From positions 1 to 64,000 of the forward strand of contig CAYVKA010000017.1 in the NCBI GenBank assembly GCA_964451925.1: a DNA stretch of 64,000 nucleotides, given 5' to 3'. Below are positions 36,628 through 46,900 of the stretch, in pieces. Both the position numbers and the translations under genes were made by a program. A model generated the notes under the pieces. That model was not told the origin of the DNA, did not search any database, and saw only the letters and a program-made list of their open reading frames with translations. Source of the stretch: Nevskia sp964451925 (GTDB lineage: Bacteria; Pseudomonadota; Gammaproteobacteria; Nevskiales; Nevskiaceae). Position 1 is the stretch's first letter. Each line of letters starts with the position of its first letter.

Positions 36628-38068
36628 TCAGGCGCTCCCGCGCGGAAGTCGGGCGCAGGCCCTCGGGCGCTGGATTGGGCGCGGCCGGTGGGCTGCCCGC
36701 TGCTTCGCTTTGTGTCATCCACGACAGCATATCGTAGTAGTTGCGCACATTGCCGACGAAGCCCACCGCCTCGCGCCCGCGGGCGTAGCCATGGCGCGTC
36801 TTCTTGAACCAGCGTTCACGGCTGAGCAGCGGCAGGGCGTTGCGCACGTCCAGCCAGCGGTTGGGATCGCCGCCCAGCTGCGCCGCCAGCGCGCGCGCGT
36901 CGAGCAGGTGGCCGACGCCCTGGTTGTACGCCGCCAGCGCCATCCAAGTGCGATCCGGTTCGCCGATCTGCGGCGGCAGCTGCGCCAGGATCTGCTGGAA
37001 ATAACGTGCGCCGCCGCGGATGCTTTGCGCCGCGTTGCCGCGATCGGCAATCTCCAGCTGCGCCGCGGTCTGCGACGTCAGCATCATGATGCCGCGCACC
37101 CCGGTCGGGCTCACCGCTGCCGGGTCCCAGTGCGATTCCTGGTAGCCGATCGCCGCCACCACCCGCCAGTCCAGACCGTAGCGCCGGGCCGCCTCCTCGA
37201 AGAAGGCGCGGAAACGCGGCAGGCGCTCCTGCACGTCGGCAGTGAAGCGCACCACGCCCAGATAGTCGGTCTCGCCGATATGGCCGAAATAGCGGTCGCG
37301 CAGGCGCGCCATCTCGCCCTCGCCCATGCGGTGCAGGTATTCCTGCACCGCGTTGTACAGCGAGTTGTCCTCGGTCTGCGGCAGCGCCCAGGCCAGCTCC
37401 TGCTTGTCCGACACCGCGAACGCCACGCGCAGGTTGGGGTAGTAGCGCTGATTGATCGCCACCAGGTCGGAGTTGGCAATGGTGTAGTCGAGCTCGCCGT
37501 TGGCCACCTGATACAACAGGTCGTCCACGTCGTTTTCGGCGTCCGCCGCATTCCATTTCAGCGCGGGGTATCGCGGCTTGAGCGCGTTCAGGATCTCCTC
37601 GCCACTGCTACCGGGCACCACGTCCAGATCACCGTGCAACTCGCCGAGGTTCTGCGGCGCGCCGTCGTCGCTGTTGTAGACCAGCTGCAATACCACCTGC
37701 TGCAGCGGGCGCGAGAAGCGCACCCGGGCCTGGCGAGCCGGCGTGATGTTGATGCTGGCGGCCGCCAGGTCGGCGTTGCCGGCCGCCACCGCGTCCACCG
37801 TTTCCGGGGTGCTGTCGAAGAACTGCAGTTCGAGCCGCACCCCGAGCTTGCTGGCCAGGCCCTGCAACAGGTCGCACTCATAGCCGGTCAGGCCCTGCGG
37901 GCCGTCGTAGCAGGTGGTGGGGCTGTTGGTGGTGGCCACCACCAGCTTGCCCAGCATCTGCACCCGCTCCAGCGCCGTAGGCTTGGGCGAGCAGGTCGAC
38001 AGCGGCAGCAGGCTCAGCAGCAGCAGCCACCGCGACAACGCGTTCGTCTGGCGCAACAAGGCTATCAT
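36593..38068 (-). CDS. mltF: Membrane-bound lytic murein transglycosylase F
   Basis: Peptidoglycan lytic transglycosylase anchored to the outer membrane. I start at the ATG giving MIALLRQTNALS, which puts the signal peptide and lipobox (LSTC) at the N terminus; an in-frame ATG 42 bases upstream is possible. About 491 residues. The first half is a solute-binding-protein-like regulatory domain (GKLVVATTNSPTTCYDG, ITPARQARVRFSRPLQ). The second half is the SLT domain with catalytic Glu in IGYQESHWDPAAVSPTGVRG and AYNQGVGHLLDAR. Confidence 0.93.
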   Translation of the reverse strand: MIALLRQTNALSRWLLLLSLLPLSTCSPKPTALERVQMLGKLVVATTNSPTTCYDGPQGLTGYECDLLQGLASKLGVRLELQFFDSTPETVDAVAAGNADLAAASINITPARQARVRFSRPLQQVVLQLVYNSDDGAPQNLGELHGDLDVVPGSSGEEILNALKPRYPALKWNAADAENDVDDLLYQVANGELDYTIANSDLVAINQRYYPNLRVAFAVSDKQELAWALPQTEDNSLYNAVQEYLHRMGEGEMARLRDRYFGHIGETDYLGVVRFTADVQERLPRFRAFFEEAARRYGLDWRVVAAIGYQESHWDPAAVSPTGVRGIMMLTSQTAAQLEIADRGNAAQSIRGGARYFQQILAQLPPQIGEPDRTWMALAAYNQGVGHLLDARALAAQLGGDPNRWLDVRNALPLLSRERWFKKTRHGYARGREAVGFVGNVRNYYDMLSWMTQSEAAGSPPAAPNPAPEGLRPTSARERLTRSAGAPLHAH

Positions 38069-38274
38069 CGGGTCTTGCGGGATTTCTCTCTGGCTCCCGG
38101 CAGCGTCCAAAAGCAGCGGCGGGAGAGACCCGGCTGCGTCTGAAAGGCGCAGGGCCAGGCATCATTGCCGCATTGGACCGCATTTTCCGGCTGCAATTCC
38201 GTGCTGCCCCGCCCGAACGGCTCGGCCGGGCGGCCAAATTGTCGGCAATCGGGCCGTCCATCCGTGCTCCAGGG

Positions 38275-38306
38275 TTGTCCACGGATCGGCTCCAAGCTGC
38301 TAAAAT
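38275..38306 (+). promoter_or_regulatory. Candidate promoter of tRNA-Ser
   Basis: TTGTCC (38275-38280) and an extended -10, TGCTAAAAT (38298-38306), with 20 bases between the hexamers. A GC-rich discriminator follows, as in stringently controlled stable-RNA genes. The mature tRNA begins 86 bases downstream. Confidence 0.4.
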
Positions 38307-38392
38307 AACACTTCGGGCGCGGTCCCTCCCGGGAGGGGCGCCCGCTGCAGCGTAAAGAAGCATCAACGCTCCGCGCTGCGTTTCACCAACCC

Positions 38393-38485
38393 GGAGAGGT
38401 ACCGAAGCGGTCATAACGGCGCCGACTCGAAATCGGATGGGGGATGAAAGTCCCCACAGGAGTTCGAATCTCCTCCTCTCCGCCA
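38393..38485 (+). tRNA. tRNA-Ser (anticodon CGA)
   Basis: Complete 93-base class II tRNA with encoded CCA. The acceptor stem GGAGAGG pairs with CCTCTCC, the anticodon stem CCGA/TCGG encloses loop CTCGAAA (anticodon CGA), there is a long variable arm GGGG/CCCC, and the T-arm AGGAG/CTCCT holds loop TTCGAAT. Its 3' 57 bases recur in degenerate form at 48943-49000. Confidence 0.97.
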
Positions 38486-38530
38486 TTTTTCTGTTTTTCT
38501 TGGCAAAACTGCCGAGCTCCTTGCTGAGAT

Positions 38531-38560
38531 CCACCCCCGGTTTCTTCGGAAACCGGGTGG
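38531..38560 (+). terminator. Hairpin with UUCG tetraloop after tRNA-Ser
   Basis: GGTTTC-TTCG-GAAACC is extended by CCACCC/GGGTGG with a two-C bulge, 46 bases after the tRNA. The trailing TTTGG is a poor T-run. Probable end or processing signal of the tRNA transcript. Confidence 0.5.
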
Positions 38561-38923
38561 TTTGGCCTGGGTGCAGGCGTCCATCGACGCCGGGCGGCAG
38601 AACCGGCTGCCGGATCAATCCGCGCGCAAGCCATCATGCTGTCCGAAGCGCCACCTCAAGCGGCAGGCCGCGACCTATCAGCACAACCCGACCTGCACAC
38701 GCGCGCATTGCCGAGATGCTCCAGTTTGCGCTCAAGACCTGTGTGCGCCGGGAGAAACTCGTGAAGTAACTGCCCGCGCCGTTCCCCGACGAACGGTCGT
38801 CGGTTCGGCGTGATGTTTCGTTGATTCCGCTCACTAGGGAACAAGCGGCCAATTTGCGTCCAGGTGTGGTTCGTCCGGTCGCCAAGCGGCAGTGATCGGT
38901 TGCCGTAGCCTAGGGAGCGAAGC
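38561..38923. other. Intergenic region between tRNA-Ser and the S53 protease gene
   Basis: No gene is recognised in these 363 bases. Short frames on + run through 38562-38813 and 38437-38769 but show no family motif. No integrase or transposase fragment could be identified, although this is where one would be expected at the tRNA end of an island. Confidence 0.4.
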
Positions 38924-41900
38924 ATGAGACAAGGGACTTCAAGCCGCACCTGGATTGATATCCGGACGGAATTGGTGCGGAGCTTCTTCGGAGGCGCTTT
39001 GTCAGGGCTGGCCCTGATCATGGCATTCGAACAGGCCGCATGGGCTGGCAGCGATCTCCCACGCCTGCAACAAACTCCCCTCGCGGCGCAGGAGAGCCCT
39101 GCGTTCGGGCTGACGCCATCCGGGAAAGGCGCTCACGTCTTCGAACAATGGAGTGGCTCGGGCCTTGCCAGATACATGACTGGCGCAGAGGGCACTCACC
39201 AGGCTGTTGCGAACGTCACTCCGCCGGCGACAGTCCCCGGCGATCAGGCTTCCATCCCGATCGGCCCCGATCCCGGCCAGGGCTATGTGAGGTTGCCTGG
39301 GCATGTGCTGCCGGGTCTGGAGAACGCCGCGCCAGCGCCGTTCGAGGGTGTGCCGCTGTCACCCTACGCTTTGGCCGCGCAGGAGCGGATGACGCTGACC
39401 GTCGTGCTTCAGCGTGAGGACCAGGCTGGGTTCGATCGCTACTACGCGGAGGTTTATGATCCGCATGCGAAGCGCTACCGTCACTTCTTGACGCAGGCGC
39501 AGCTTGCCAATCGGTACGGACCTGCGCGCACCAGCTACCGGCAGGTACTAGGCTGGCTGCACGGACAAGGCTTCAAGCTGATCGAGGGCTCAAAAAATCG
39601 CTTGACGCTAACCGTAAGCGGTACGCGCGCGCAGGTCGAACAGGCCTTCTCGACCCGCATTTCCGACTACAGCTTCGGCGGCGCCCAGTTCTTTGCCAAC
39701 GACCGCGACCCGGCCGTTCCGCTGCCGATCGCGCAGCACGTCGCCGTTATCGGCGGGCTTTCCGCAGCTGCGCCCCCTCAAGCGGCCATCATCGCGAACA
39801 ACGTCTGCGGCACCAAGAACTACGGCGACCCCAAGAAGAAACAGCAGATCGACGTGTGCCGGGCCAAGGTGATGCTGGCCGTGTACAACTATGGATTTTG
39901 TGGTCTGGCAGGGTTTGCCGGACTGGCGGGTCCTTTCACCATTCCGGCAACCGCATTTTTCGGCGTACTCTGCGCGCTGTTCGGTGCGCTAAACCTGCTT
40001 GATCAGCTGAACGGCATCAAGCCAAAGTCCGCACTGCTGGAAGGATCCGCCGCTGCTGGCTCCACCAGTTCTGCCGGCGGAACCGGGCAAACGATCGGGC
40101 TGCTGGAATTCGACAGCTTCAACAGCGGCGATGTCAGCGACTTTCTGACCCTGATCGGGGCGTCCTCGACGCAGATCGGGAATCTGTCGGTCAAGGCCGT
40201 CAACGGCGGCGTAGCGGCCGTAGGCAGCGGCGAAAGCGAAGTATTGCTCGACATCGACACCGTTATGGCGCTGGCGCCAGGCGCCAAAGTCGTCGCCTAC
40301 GAAATCCCCTTCACAGGCCAGGCCTCGAATTACACGGCCGCCTTCAACGCCATGATCAATGATGGCGTGACCGTCATCAGCAACAGTTGGGCCTCCTGCG
40401 AGGATCAAGTGTCCCAGGCGGATGCACAAAGCATCGATACCGTGCTGCAGACTGCGGCTGCATCCGGCATCAGCGTGTTTAACGGCAGCGGCGACAGTGG
40501 CGGCACCTGCCTCGACGGGGCGGCTAGCACGATCACCGTTCCGGCCGATTCACCCAATGCCACTGCGGTCGGCGGCAGTTCGCTGCCGAATGGGCTTGGG
40601 CCGGCGCTGACCTACAACGGCGAGGTCTGGTGGGATGGGGCGGGCTCGACCCCGGTAACCGGACAGGGCGGCTATGGCGTCAGCCGATATTTCACTCGTC
40701 CCGGCTATCAGGACGGCATCAGCGGCGCCACCATGCGTTCAATCCCGGATGTCGTGACCGGCGCCGATCCCGCCCTGGGCACGATCATCTGCCAGGCCGA
40801 CAACGGTGGTTGCCCCGATGGCCTGCTCAATGGCGGAACCAGCCTGGCAGCACCGGAATGGGCGGCGATCGCCGCACTATTGAACCAGGCACAGGGTAAG
40901 AATCTGGGCTTCCTGAATAAATTGCTCTATCCACTGGCGGCTACGGATGCGTTCAACAGCGCGGCCTCCATGGGCAGTGACTTTGCACACGTCGGTTTGG
41001 GCTCGCCCAATCCGAATGTCCTGCACCGCCGGTTGAACAATCAAACGGCGGGGACCCCCGACGCGGGTGTATCGCAAGTCATCCCGCTGGCCCAATCCGG
41101 CACCGCCGTGGTCCATGCCGACCTGTCGGTTTCCGTTCCGGCCGACGGAACGTCGCAGGGCGGCGTCCGCGTCACTCTGTTCGACGCCAACGGAAACACC
41201 GTGAGCGGGAAATCCGTGACCTTGAGCCCCAGCGGCGGCAGCGCGACAGTGACGCCGTCCAGTGCGGTGACCACCGTTACCGATGGCGCCGCCATCTTCA
41301 CCGTTACCGACCTGACGCCGGAAACGGTGACATTCACGGCCGCCGATGCCACAGACGGGGTGTCGCTGACGCAGACCGCGGCGGTTACCTTCGGTGTGCC
41401 ACCGGCCAGCGGCGCGAGTCTGAACGTCTTCCCGACCAGTGTCGCCGCAGACGGCAGCAGCAGCACCACGCTCACCGTGGTGCTGAAGGATGCTCTGGGC
41501 CGACCGACCCCGGGCAAGCAGATCAACGTCTCGCAGGGCGGCGGACACTCGGTTGTCAACGGCCCGAGCCCCTCGCTCACCGACGGCAACGGCCAAATCC
41601 AGTTCAACGCGACGGACGACATCAATGAAACCGTAACCTACACGGCGGTGGACGCGACCGACGGCAATCTGCCCATTCCGGGATCGGGGACCCCGGTCAC
41701 GTTCAGCAATGCCGGCGCTTCCGACTGCACCGCCAACCCGGCCACGGCCGCCAGCGGCTATGCCCTGACAACCTTTGCCAGCGGCTTTCCCGGGTCGGAC
41801 TTCTTCTACTCCAACATCAATTTCGGCGGCTGTCCCGGGGCCGTGAACCCGTATTTCGACGGCTCCGGCGTGGTCCTGGTCCCCGACTTCAAGACGGGCG

Positions 41901-43663
41901 ACATTTACCAGCTCGGCGCCGGCGGCGGAGCAGTCACCAGCGGCAACGTGCTCGCCAATCTCGGACCATCCATCGGGACACCGGTCTATGGCAAGGACGG
42001 CAGCCTCTATGCCGCGCGCTTTGCCACCGGTGGCGGCTTTACCACCGGCGACATTGTCCAGCTCAACCCCGCCAGCGGCGCAATCGTGCGCGAACTGGCA
42101 ACCGGATTGACCTGCCCCAACGGCCTGTCTGTCGATCCTTTGAGCGGCGACCTGTTCTTCGATGACCAGTGCTTTGGCGGCGGATCGGACAACCCGTCAC
42201 TGTGGCGCCTATCGAATCCTTCCGGCACCAATCCCACGGTTTCCGTGTACGCCACCCTGCCCGGAAGCGGCGGTCAGCAGCAGATCGCCTTCTCGCCCGA
42301 CGGCACGCTCTACGTCGTTTCGGGCGGCGGCGGCAATCCTCAATCGGTTGTGCAGGTCGGCGGCACCAACAAGCCGGCACCGGCCACCGTCAAGGTGGTG
42401 CAGGGGCTTGTGCCGGACAATGGCTCGATCGCCATTGGCAAGACCAACGCCGACGGCAGCGCGAAGACACTGCTGCTTCACGTGGGCGGCAGCAATGGGG
42501 GCACGCTGGAGACATTCGATATCTCCGCCAGCACGCCGGCTGTCGATATTGTCCTGGCCACCGGCGACATCGGCGCCGGCAGCATTGGGCCGGATGGCTG
42601 TTACTACGTCGGGACGCATCACCTCGTCTACAAGCTGGCGCCCAGCAGTGGCAATTGCGGACTTACGCCTACGAGCCCTGGGCCCGCACTGGCATTGTCC
42701 CCATCGGCTGTAGCGACAAACCCTCTGCAGGGCAGCCCGCTGACCCTGACTGCGACGTTGAGCAATGCAACGCCCCTGTCCGGCGTGCCGGTCTATTTCC
42801 AGGTCAGCGGCGCCAATCCGCAGATCAGGTTGGTGCGTACTGACACGACCGGTCATGCCGCGTTCACCTATGCCGCAGTCAATCCGGGCAACGACACGAT
42901 CGTTGCGACCACCAGCGTGGCGAACCCTGCGGCCCAGCAGAAAACCATGCTGCACAGCCGGCCGTTTGCGATGCGTCCTCCAGTGGAGGGCAGCAATCCC
43001 GCGTTTGCAGGATTCGAAAGCGATGCGCCGCCGGCAGGCACCCGTTTCCCCGCGGTGCATCCGACCGTGCGCTCCATGGAGCAGACCCGAGCGAAGCCTG
43101 TAGTCCGCGGCAGCGCTGCCGCGGCGGCTACCATCGAACTGCTTTCCAACCCGGCGCAAATCAGTTGGGCGGCGGGTCCGCATGCAACGCTCCTGACTCT
43201 CAATCCGAGTCCGACCAGCGGTACGCCCGGCCAGATGGTGACTGTGGTGGCGGCGCTGACGGACGTTTCGGCCGATCCCATTGCGGTGTTGGCGAACCAG
43301 GTGGTGGACTTTGCCCTGGGGAGTGCGACTTGCCGCGGCTCCACCGACAGCACCGGACTGGCCCGTTGCGCGCTGACGCCTGATCCGCTGGCCGGAGCGG
43401 CCACACTCACAGCGACCTTTGCCGGCACCAGCCAGTTTGCCGCCTCCACGGCGGTCGTTGGCTTCAACACGCTGACGGCGCCTTCAAGCGGATCTTCCAG
43501 TTCCGGTGGCGGTTCCAGTTCCGGCGGCTCCGGCTCGGGAGGGTCCAGCTCAGGAGGGTCCGGCTCCGGTGGCGGCGGTGCCATGACCACCGAGGGCCTG
43601 GCGTTTGGCGCACTGGCCTTCTGTTTGCGTCGCCGCCGCAAGCGCGCGGCCAATAGTCGTTGA
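38924..43663 (+). CDS. Secreted S53 (sedolisin/kumamolisin) protease with Ig-like and repeat domains and GlyGly-CTERM-like tail
   Basis: 1579 residues. Signal-type hydrophobic segment near residues 22-40, then a Pro-kumamolisin activation domain (about 150-285). The catalytic domain holds Glu439 and Asp443 (GESEVLLDID), oxyanion Asp524 (NGSGDSGGTC) and nucleophile Ser640 (NGGTSLAAPEW). Odd: a Cys-containing insert with a long hydrophobic stretch (about 295-355) between pro- and catalytic domains. After about residue 700 come two Big-type Ig-like domains, a region resembling beta-propeller repeats and more Ig-like modules. The Ser/Gly linker, GGGGA, hydrophobic helix and RRRRKR end resemble a rhombosortase-processed GlyGly-CTERM signal. 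An acidic-pH serine endopeptidase acting outside the cell is expected. Confidence 0.88.
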   Translation: MRQGTSSRTWIDIRTELVRSFFGGALSGLALIMAFEQAAWAGSDLPRLQQTPLAAQESPAFGLTPSGKGAHVFEQWSGSGLARYMTGAEGTHQAVANVTPPATVPGDQASIPIGPDPGQGYVRLPGHVLPGLENAAPAPFEGVPLSPYALAAQERMTLTVVLQREDQAGFDRYYAEVYDPHAKRYRHFLTQAQLANRYGPARTSYRQVLGWLHGQGFKLIEGSKNRLTLTVSGTRAQVEQAFSTRISDYSFGGAQFFANDRDPAVPLPIAQHVAVIGGLSAAAPPQAAIIANNVCGTKNYGDPKKKQQIDVCRAKVMLAVYNYGFCGLAGFAGLAGPFTIPATAFFGVLCALFGALNLLDQLNGIKPKSALLEGSAAAGSTSSAGGTGQTIGLLEFDSFNSGDVSDFLTLIGASSTQIGNLSVKAVNGGVAAVGSGESEVLLDIDTVMALAPGAKVVAYEIPFTGQASNYTAAFNAMINDGVTVISNSWASCEDQVSQADAQSIDTVLQTAAASGISVFNGSGDSGGTCLDGAASTITVPADSPNATAVGGSSLPNGLGPALTYNGEVWWDGAGSTPVTGQGGYGVSRYFTRPGYQDGISGATMRSIPDVVTGADPALGTIICQADNGGCPDGLLNGGTSLAAPEWAAIAALLNQAQGKNLGFLNKLLYPLAATDAFNSAASMGSDFAHVGLGSPNPNVLHRRLNNQTAGTPDAGVSQVIPLAQSGTAVVHADLSVSVPADGTSQGGVRVTLFDANGNTVSGKSVTLSPSGGSATVTPSSAVTTVTDGAAIFTVTDLTPETVTFTAADATDGVSLTQTAAVTFGVPPASGASLNVFPTSVAADGSSSTTLTVVLKDALGRPTPGKQINVSQGGGHSVVNGPSPSLTDGNGQIQFNATDDINETVTYTAVDATDGNLPIPGSGTPVTFSNAGASDCTANPATAASGYALTTFASGFPGSDFFYSNINFGGCPGAVNPYFDGSGVVLVPDFKTGDIYQLGAGGGAVTSGNVLANLGPSIGTPVYGKDGSLYAARFATGGGFTTGDIVQLNPASGAIVRELATGLTCPNGLSVDPLSGDLFFDDQCFGGGSDNPSLWRLSNPSGTNPTVSVYATLPGSGGQQQIAFSPDGTLYVVSGGGGNPQSVVQVGGTNKPAPATVKVVQGLVPDNGSIAIGKTNADGSAKTLLLHVGGSNGGTLETFDISASTPAVDIVLATGDIGAGSIGPDGCYYVGTHHLVYKLAPSSGNCGLTPTSPGPALALSPSAVATNPLQGSPLTLTATLSNATPLSGVPVYFQVSGANPQIRLVRTDTTGHAAFTYAAVNPGNDTIVATTSVANPAAQQKTMLHSRPFAMRPPVEGSNPAFAGFESDAPPAGTRFPAVHPTVRSMEQTRAKPVVRGSAAAAATIELLSNPAQISWAAGPHATLLTLNPSPTSGTPGQMVTVVAALTDVSADPIAVLANQVVDFALGSATCRGSTDSTGLARCALTPDPLAGAATLTATFAGTSQFAASTAVVGFNTLTAPSSGSSSSGGGSSSGGSGSGGSSSGGSGSGGGGAMTTEGLAFGALAFCLRRRRKRAANSR

Positions 43664-43686
43664 GCCGGCTGCAGGCGACACCAGGT

Positions 43687-43712
43687 GCCCGCGTACCGAA
43701 CGGCGCGCGGGC
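43687..43712 (+). terminator. Hairpin after the S53 protease gene
   Basis: GCCCGCG and CGCGGGC, 7 bp with a 12-base loop, followed by cgtttgg. Likely transcript end. The remainder of the 324-base gap before the next gene (43713-43987) shows nothing recognisable. Confidence 0.4.
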
Positions 43713-43987
43713 CGTTTGGTCGCGACGTCGTTCACTTCCAGCGGGCAATACCGGTAGACGCAGTCGTTCATAGGTTGAAGCACTGAGACTGAATACGCTG
43801 TCCTTGAGCGCCGGATTGCAGGTAATTCGATCGCATCCTCATTAAATCGACAAAAAGCCGATGCCAGTCTGCGTGCGGCGAAGCGCTCCGTGTGGGCTGG
43901 CAACGCGACACGCCTCACGTCTTCCTTTGCGCGCCTGACTATACTGCGGTGTGCAGGCTGGTCAGGGGCGGGGAAGGGCAGTTCGAG

Positions 43988-46900
43988 ATGCGCTCGTTAC
44001 GAAGCATATGTGCCGTTGTGCTGCTCGCCAGCAGTCGCGCCGTCGCAGACAACCCGGTACCCGTGACCGTACTGCAACCAGGGTCGACGCTGCGGCAATC
44101 CGCGGATGCGGGTCAATTCCTGAAATACCGCATCGAATTGCCCGCCGGGCAAACCCTCAGCCTGCGATTGCGCCAGCTCAACGATCGCGCGCCCTTCCTG
44201 CAATGGTCAGACGCCGCCGCGCTGCCGCCGCTGGCGGTTTCCGCAGGCCGCCAAGCCTATCGTGACCTGACACTGATCGCCGGCACATCGCGCGTCTGGG
44301 ACTTCAGCGTCGGCGCCAAGACCAAGGGGTATGCGTCCAGCTTCGAGCTCACGCTGGGGCCGACGCGCGCGGCGACCGCCGCCGCCCAGCGGCGTGCCGT
44401 GGCTGAAGCAGCGCTGGCGCGCGCCGATGAGCTTCGTGGCGCATCGGGCAGCACCGAGAACGGCAGCAAGGGTGGCACGTCGGCACAGCAGCGCGCCGCT
44501 GCCGCCTACGCGCGGGCAGCCGGCGCCTGGCGCGCAGCGGCCGATGCCTGCGGCCTGAGGCAGTCGCTGTCAGGTCTGGCGCGCCTGCGTTTCGCCCATG
44601 GCGATTATCGCGGCGCCGCTGCGGCGGACCGCGACGCACTGGCACTGAACTGCGCGCCGGCCGACGATCCCGGCCACATGGCCGACGCCGCCGAGCTGCA
44701 GCGGACCCTCGGCGCGGCCCTCAACTACGCCGGTGACTACGTCGGCGCCATCGCCGCCCAGGAGCGTGCGCTGGCCCTGTACCTGCGCACCGGCGATAGC
44801 CGCTTCCAGGGCGTTGTTCAAGGCAACCTCACCGCCAACTACGCCGCCACCGGGCAGTCGGGCAAGGCCCTGGATTCCGCTCAAGCCGCCCTGCGTCTGG
44901 CCGAATCCAGCGACGACATTCCCGGCATCGAGTTCAGCCGCGAGCGGGTGGCAGCCATGCTGTTGACCCGTGGCGAGCTGAGCCCGGCTTTGGAGCTGTA
45001 CCGGCAGACCTTGCAGCAGCTGGAGGACAAACCGTACCCGATGGTCGAGAACATGGCCTGGGACGACCTGGGTCTGCTCTACTCCGAGCTGGGCGACGCG
45101 GAGCAGTCGCGCGAGGCTTACGCCCGGGCGCAGGCAGCCGCGATCGCCAACGACGACCGCGCGGCGGAAGCCGAGGCGCTGCGCAACCAGGGCAAGGCGG
45201 CGCTCGCCGCCGGCGCCGTGACGCAGGCGCAACAGCTGTTCGGTCGCGTGCTGGAACTGGCGCGCCAGGGGGGCTACGCCGGTCTGGAAGCGGAGGCCCT
45301 GCTCGGTTTGGGCCGATGCGCCACCGCCGCCGGCGACTGGCCGGAGGCGCAGACGCAGCTGGCCGCCGCCAGCGCACGCCATGGCGGCGATCAGGCATTG
45401 CGTGTCGAGCTGAACCTAGCACTGGGCGAGCTGGACAGCCGCCGTCAGCGCTGGGCCAGCGCGCACGCACGCTTCGCCCGGGCCGCGGCCGGCGCCGCGC
45501 GCACGCATGCAGGCAACCTGGCGCCGGTGGCGCTGGCCAGCCTGGCGCGCAGCGAGCAGGCACTGGGCCGGCTGCAGCCGGCCGCCGACCATAGTGGCCG
45601 CGCGCTGCAGCTGATCGAAACGCAGCGGTTGCGCATCAACGATCCGCGCCTGCGCACCAGCTACTTCAGTTCGCGCCGTGCGTATTACGGTCTGTACATC
45701 GACATCCTGATGCAGCTGGACGTGCTGCGGCCCGGCCGCGGCTTTGCCGCCGCGGCGTTGCAGGCGAGCGAGCGCGCCCGCGCCCGCACGCTGCAGGACA
45801 TGCTGCTGGAGCGGCGCCTGTCAGTGCCGGCGCCGGTCGAGGCCACACTTCTGGCGCAGGAACGCGCGGCCGAGGACCGTCTGCATCTGCTGGCCTACCA
45901 GGGCGACCGCCAGCCCGGCGGCGGACGTGCGCCGCTGCAACAGCGTATCGACGAGGCCAGCCGTGAGCTGGACGAGCTGCGCGGTCGCATCCGCCGCGAC
46001 AATCCGCGCTATGCCGAGATCAGCGACCCGCAGAATCTGGGTGCCGATGAGATGCGGCAGCTGCTTGGCGACGACACGGTGCTGCTCGAATACTGGCTCG
46101 GTGAGGCGCACAGCTACCTGTGGACGCTGAACCGCGGCGGCCTGAGCAGCCGGGAGCTGCCGCCGCGCGCCGCGATCGAGGCCGACGCTGTGCGCCTGCG
46201 CGAAACGCTGAGCGGCCCGGCCGGCGCTGCCGGGACGCCGATCGAGGCGCTGCCCGCGTTGGAGCTGCGGGCCGCCGAGTCGGCGCGCGAACTCGGCGCC
46301 CGCCTCGGACAACAGCTGCTGCCTGAAGCGCTGGGCGGTTATGGCAACGTCGTGGTCGTTGCAGACGGGGCGCTGCAACGCATCCCTTTCGAGCGGCTTC
46401 TGCCCGATTCCGCGCCAGACTCGCCCGCCTTCGTCTACCTGCCGTCGATCGCCACCGTGCGCTGGCTGCGCGACACTCCGGCAGGGCCGCCGTCGGCGGT
46501 GGCGGTCATGGCCGACCCGGTGTTCAGCGCCGCTGACCCGCGCCTCGGCGCTGCGGCGGGGGAGCTGCCGCTGAATGCCGCCGCGGGCGCCGGGCTGCCG
46601 CGCCTGCCGCACACGCGCGTCGAAGCGCAGGACATCGCCGCGCTGATGCCGCCGCAATCGTCCTGGGTGGCGCTGGACTTCGCAGCCAACCGCCGGGACG
46701 CGATGACGGCGCAGTGGGCGGCATACCCGCTGGTGCATTTCGCCACCCATACATTGCTCGACCTGCGTCATCCCGAGCTGTCCGGTATCGTGCTCTCGCT
46801 GTTCGACGCAGCCGGCCGGCCACAGGACGGCTACTTGCGCATGAACGACATCTACAACCTGCGTTTCCCGGTGCAGCTGGTGTTTCTCAGCGCCTGCGAG

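Noticed and set aside
38562..38813. Short frames after tRNA-Ser as an integrase remnant
   Set aside because: I looked for tyrosine-recombinase motifs (R, HxxR, Y) and saw none in any frame.
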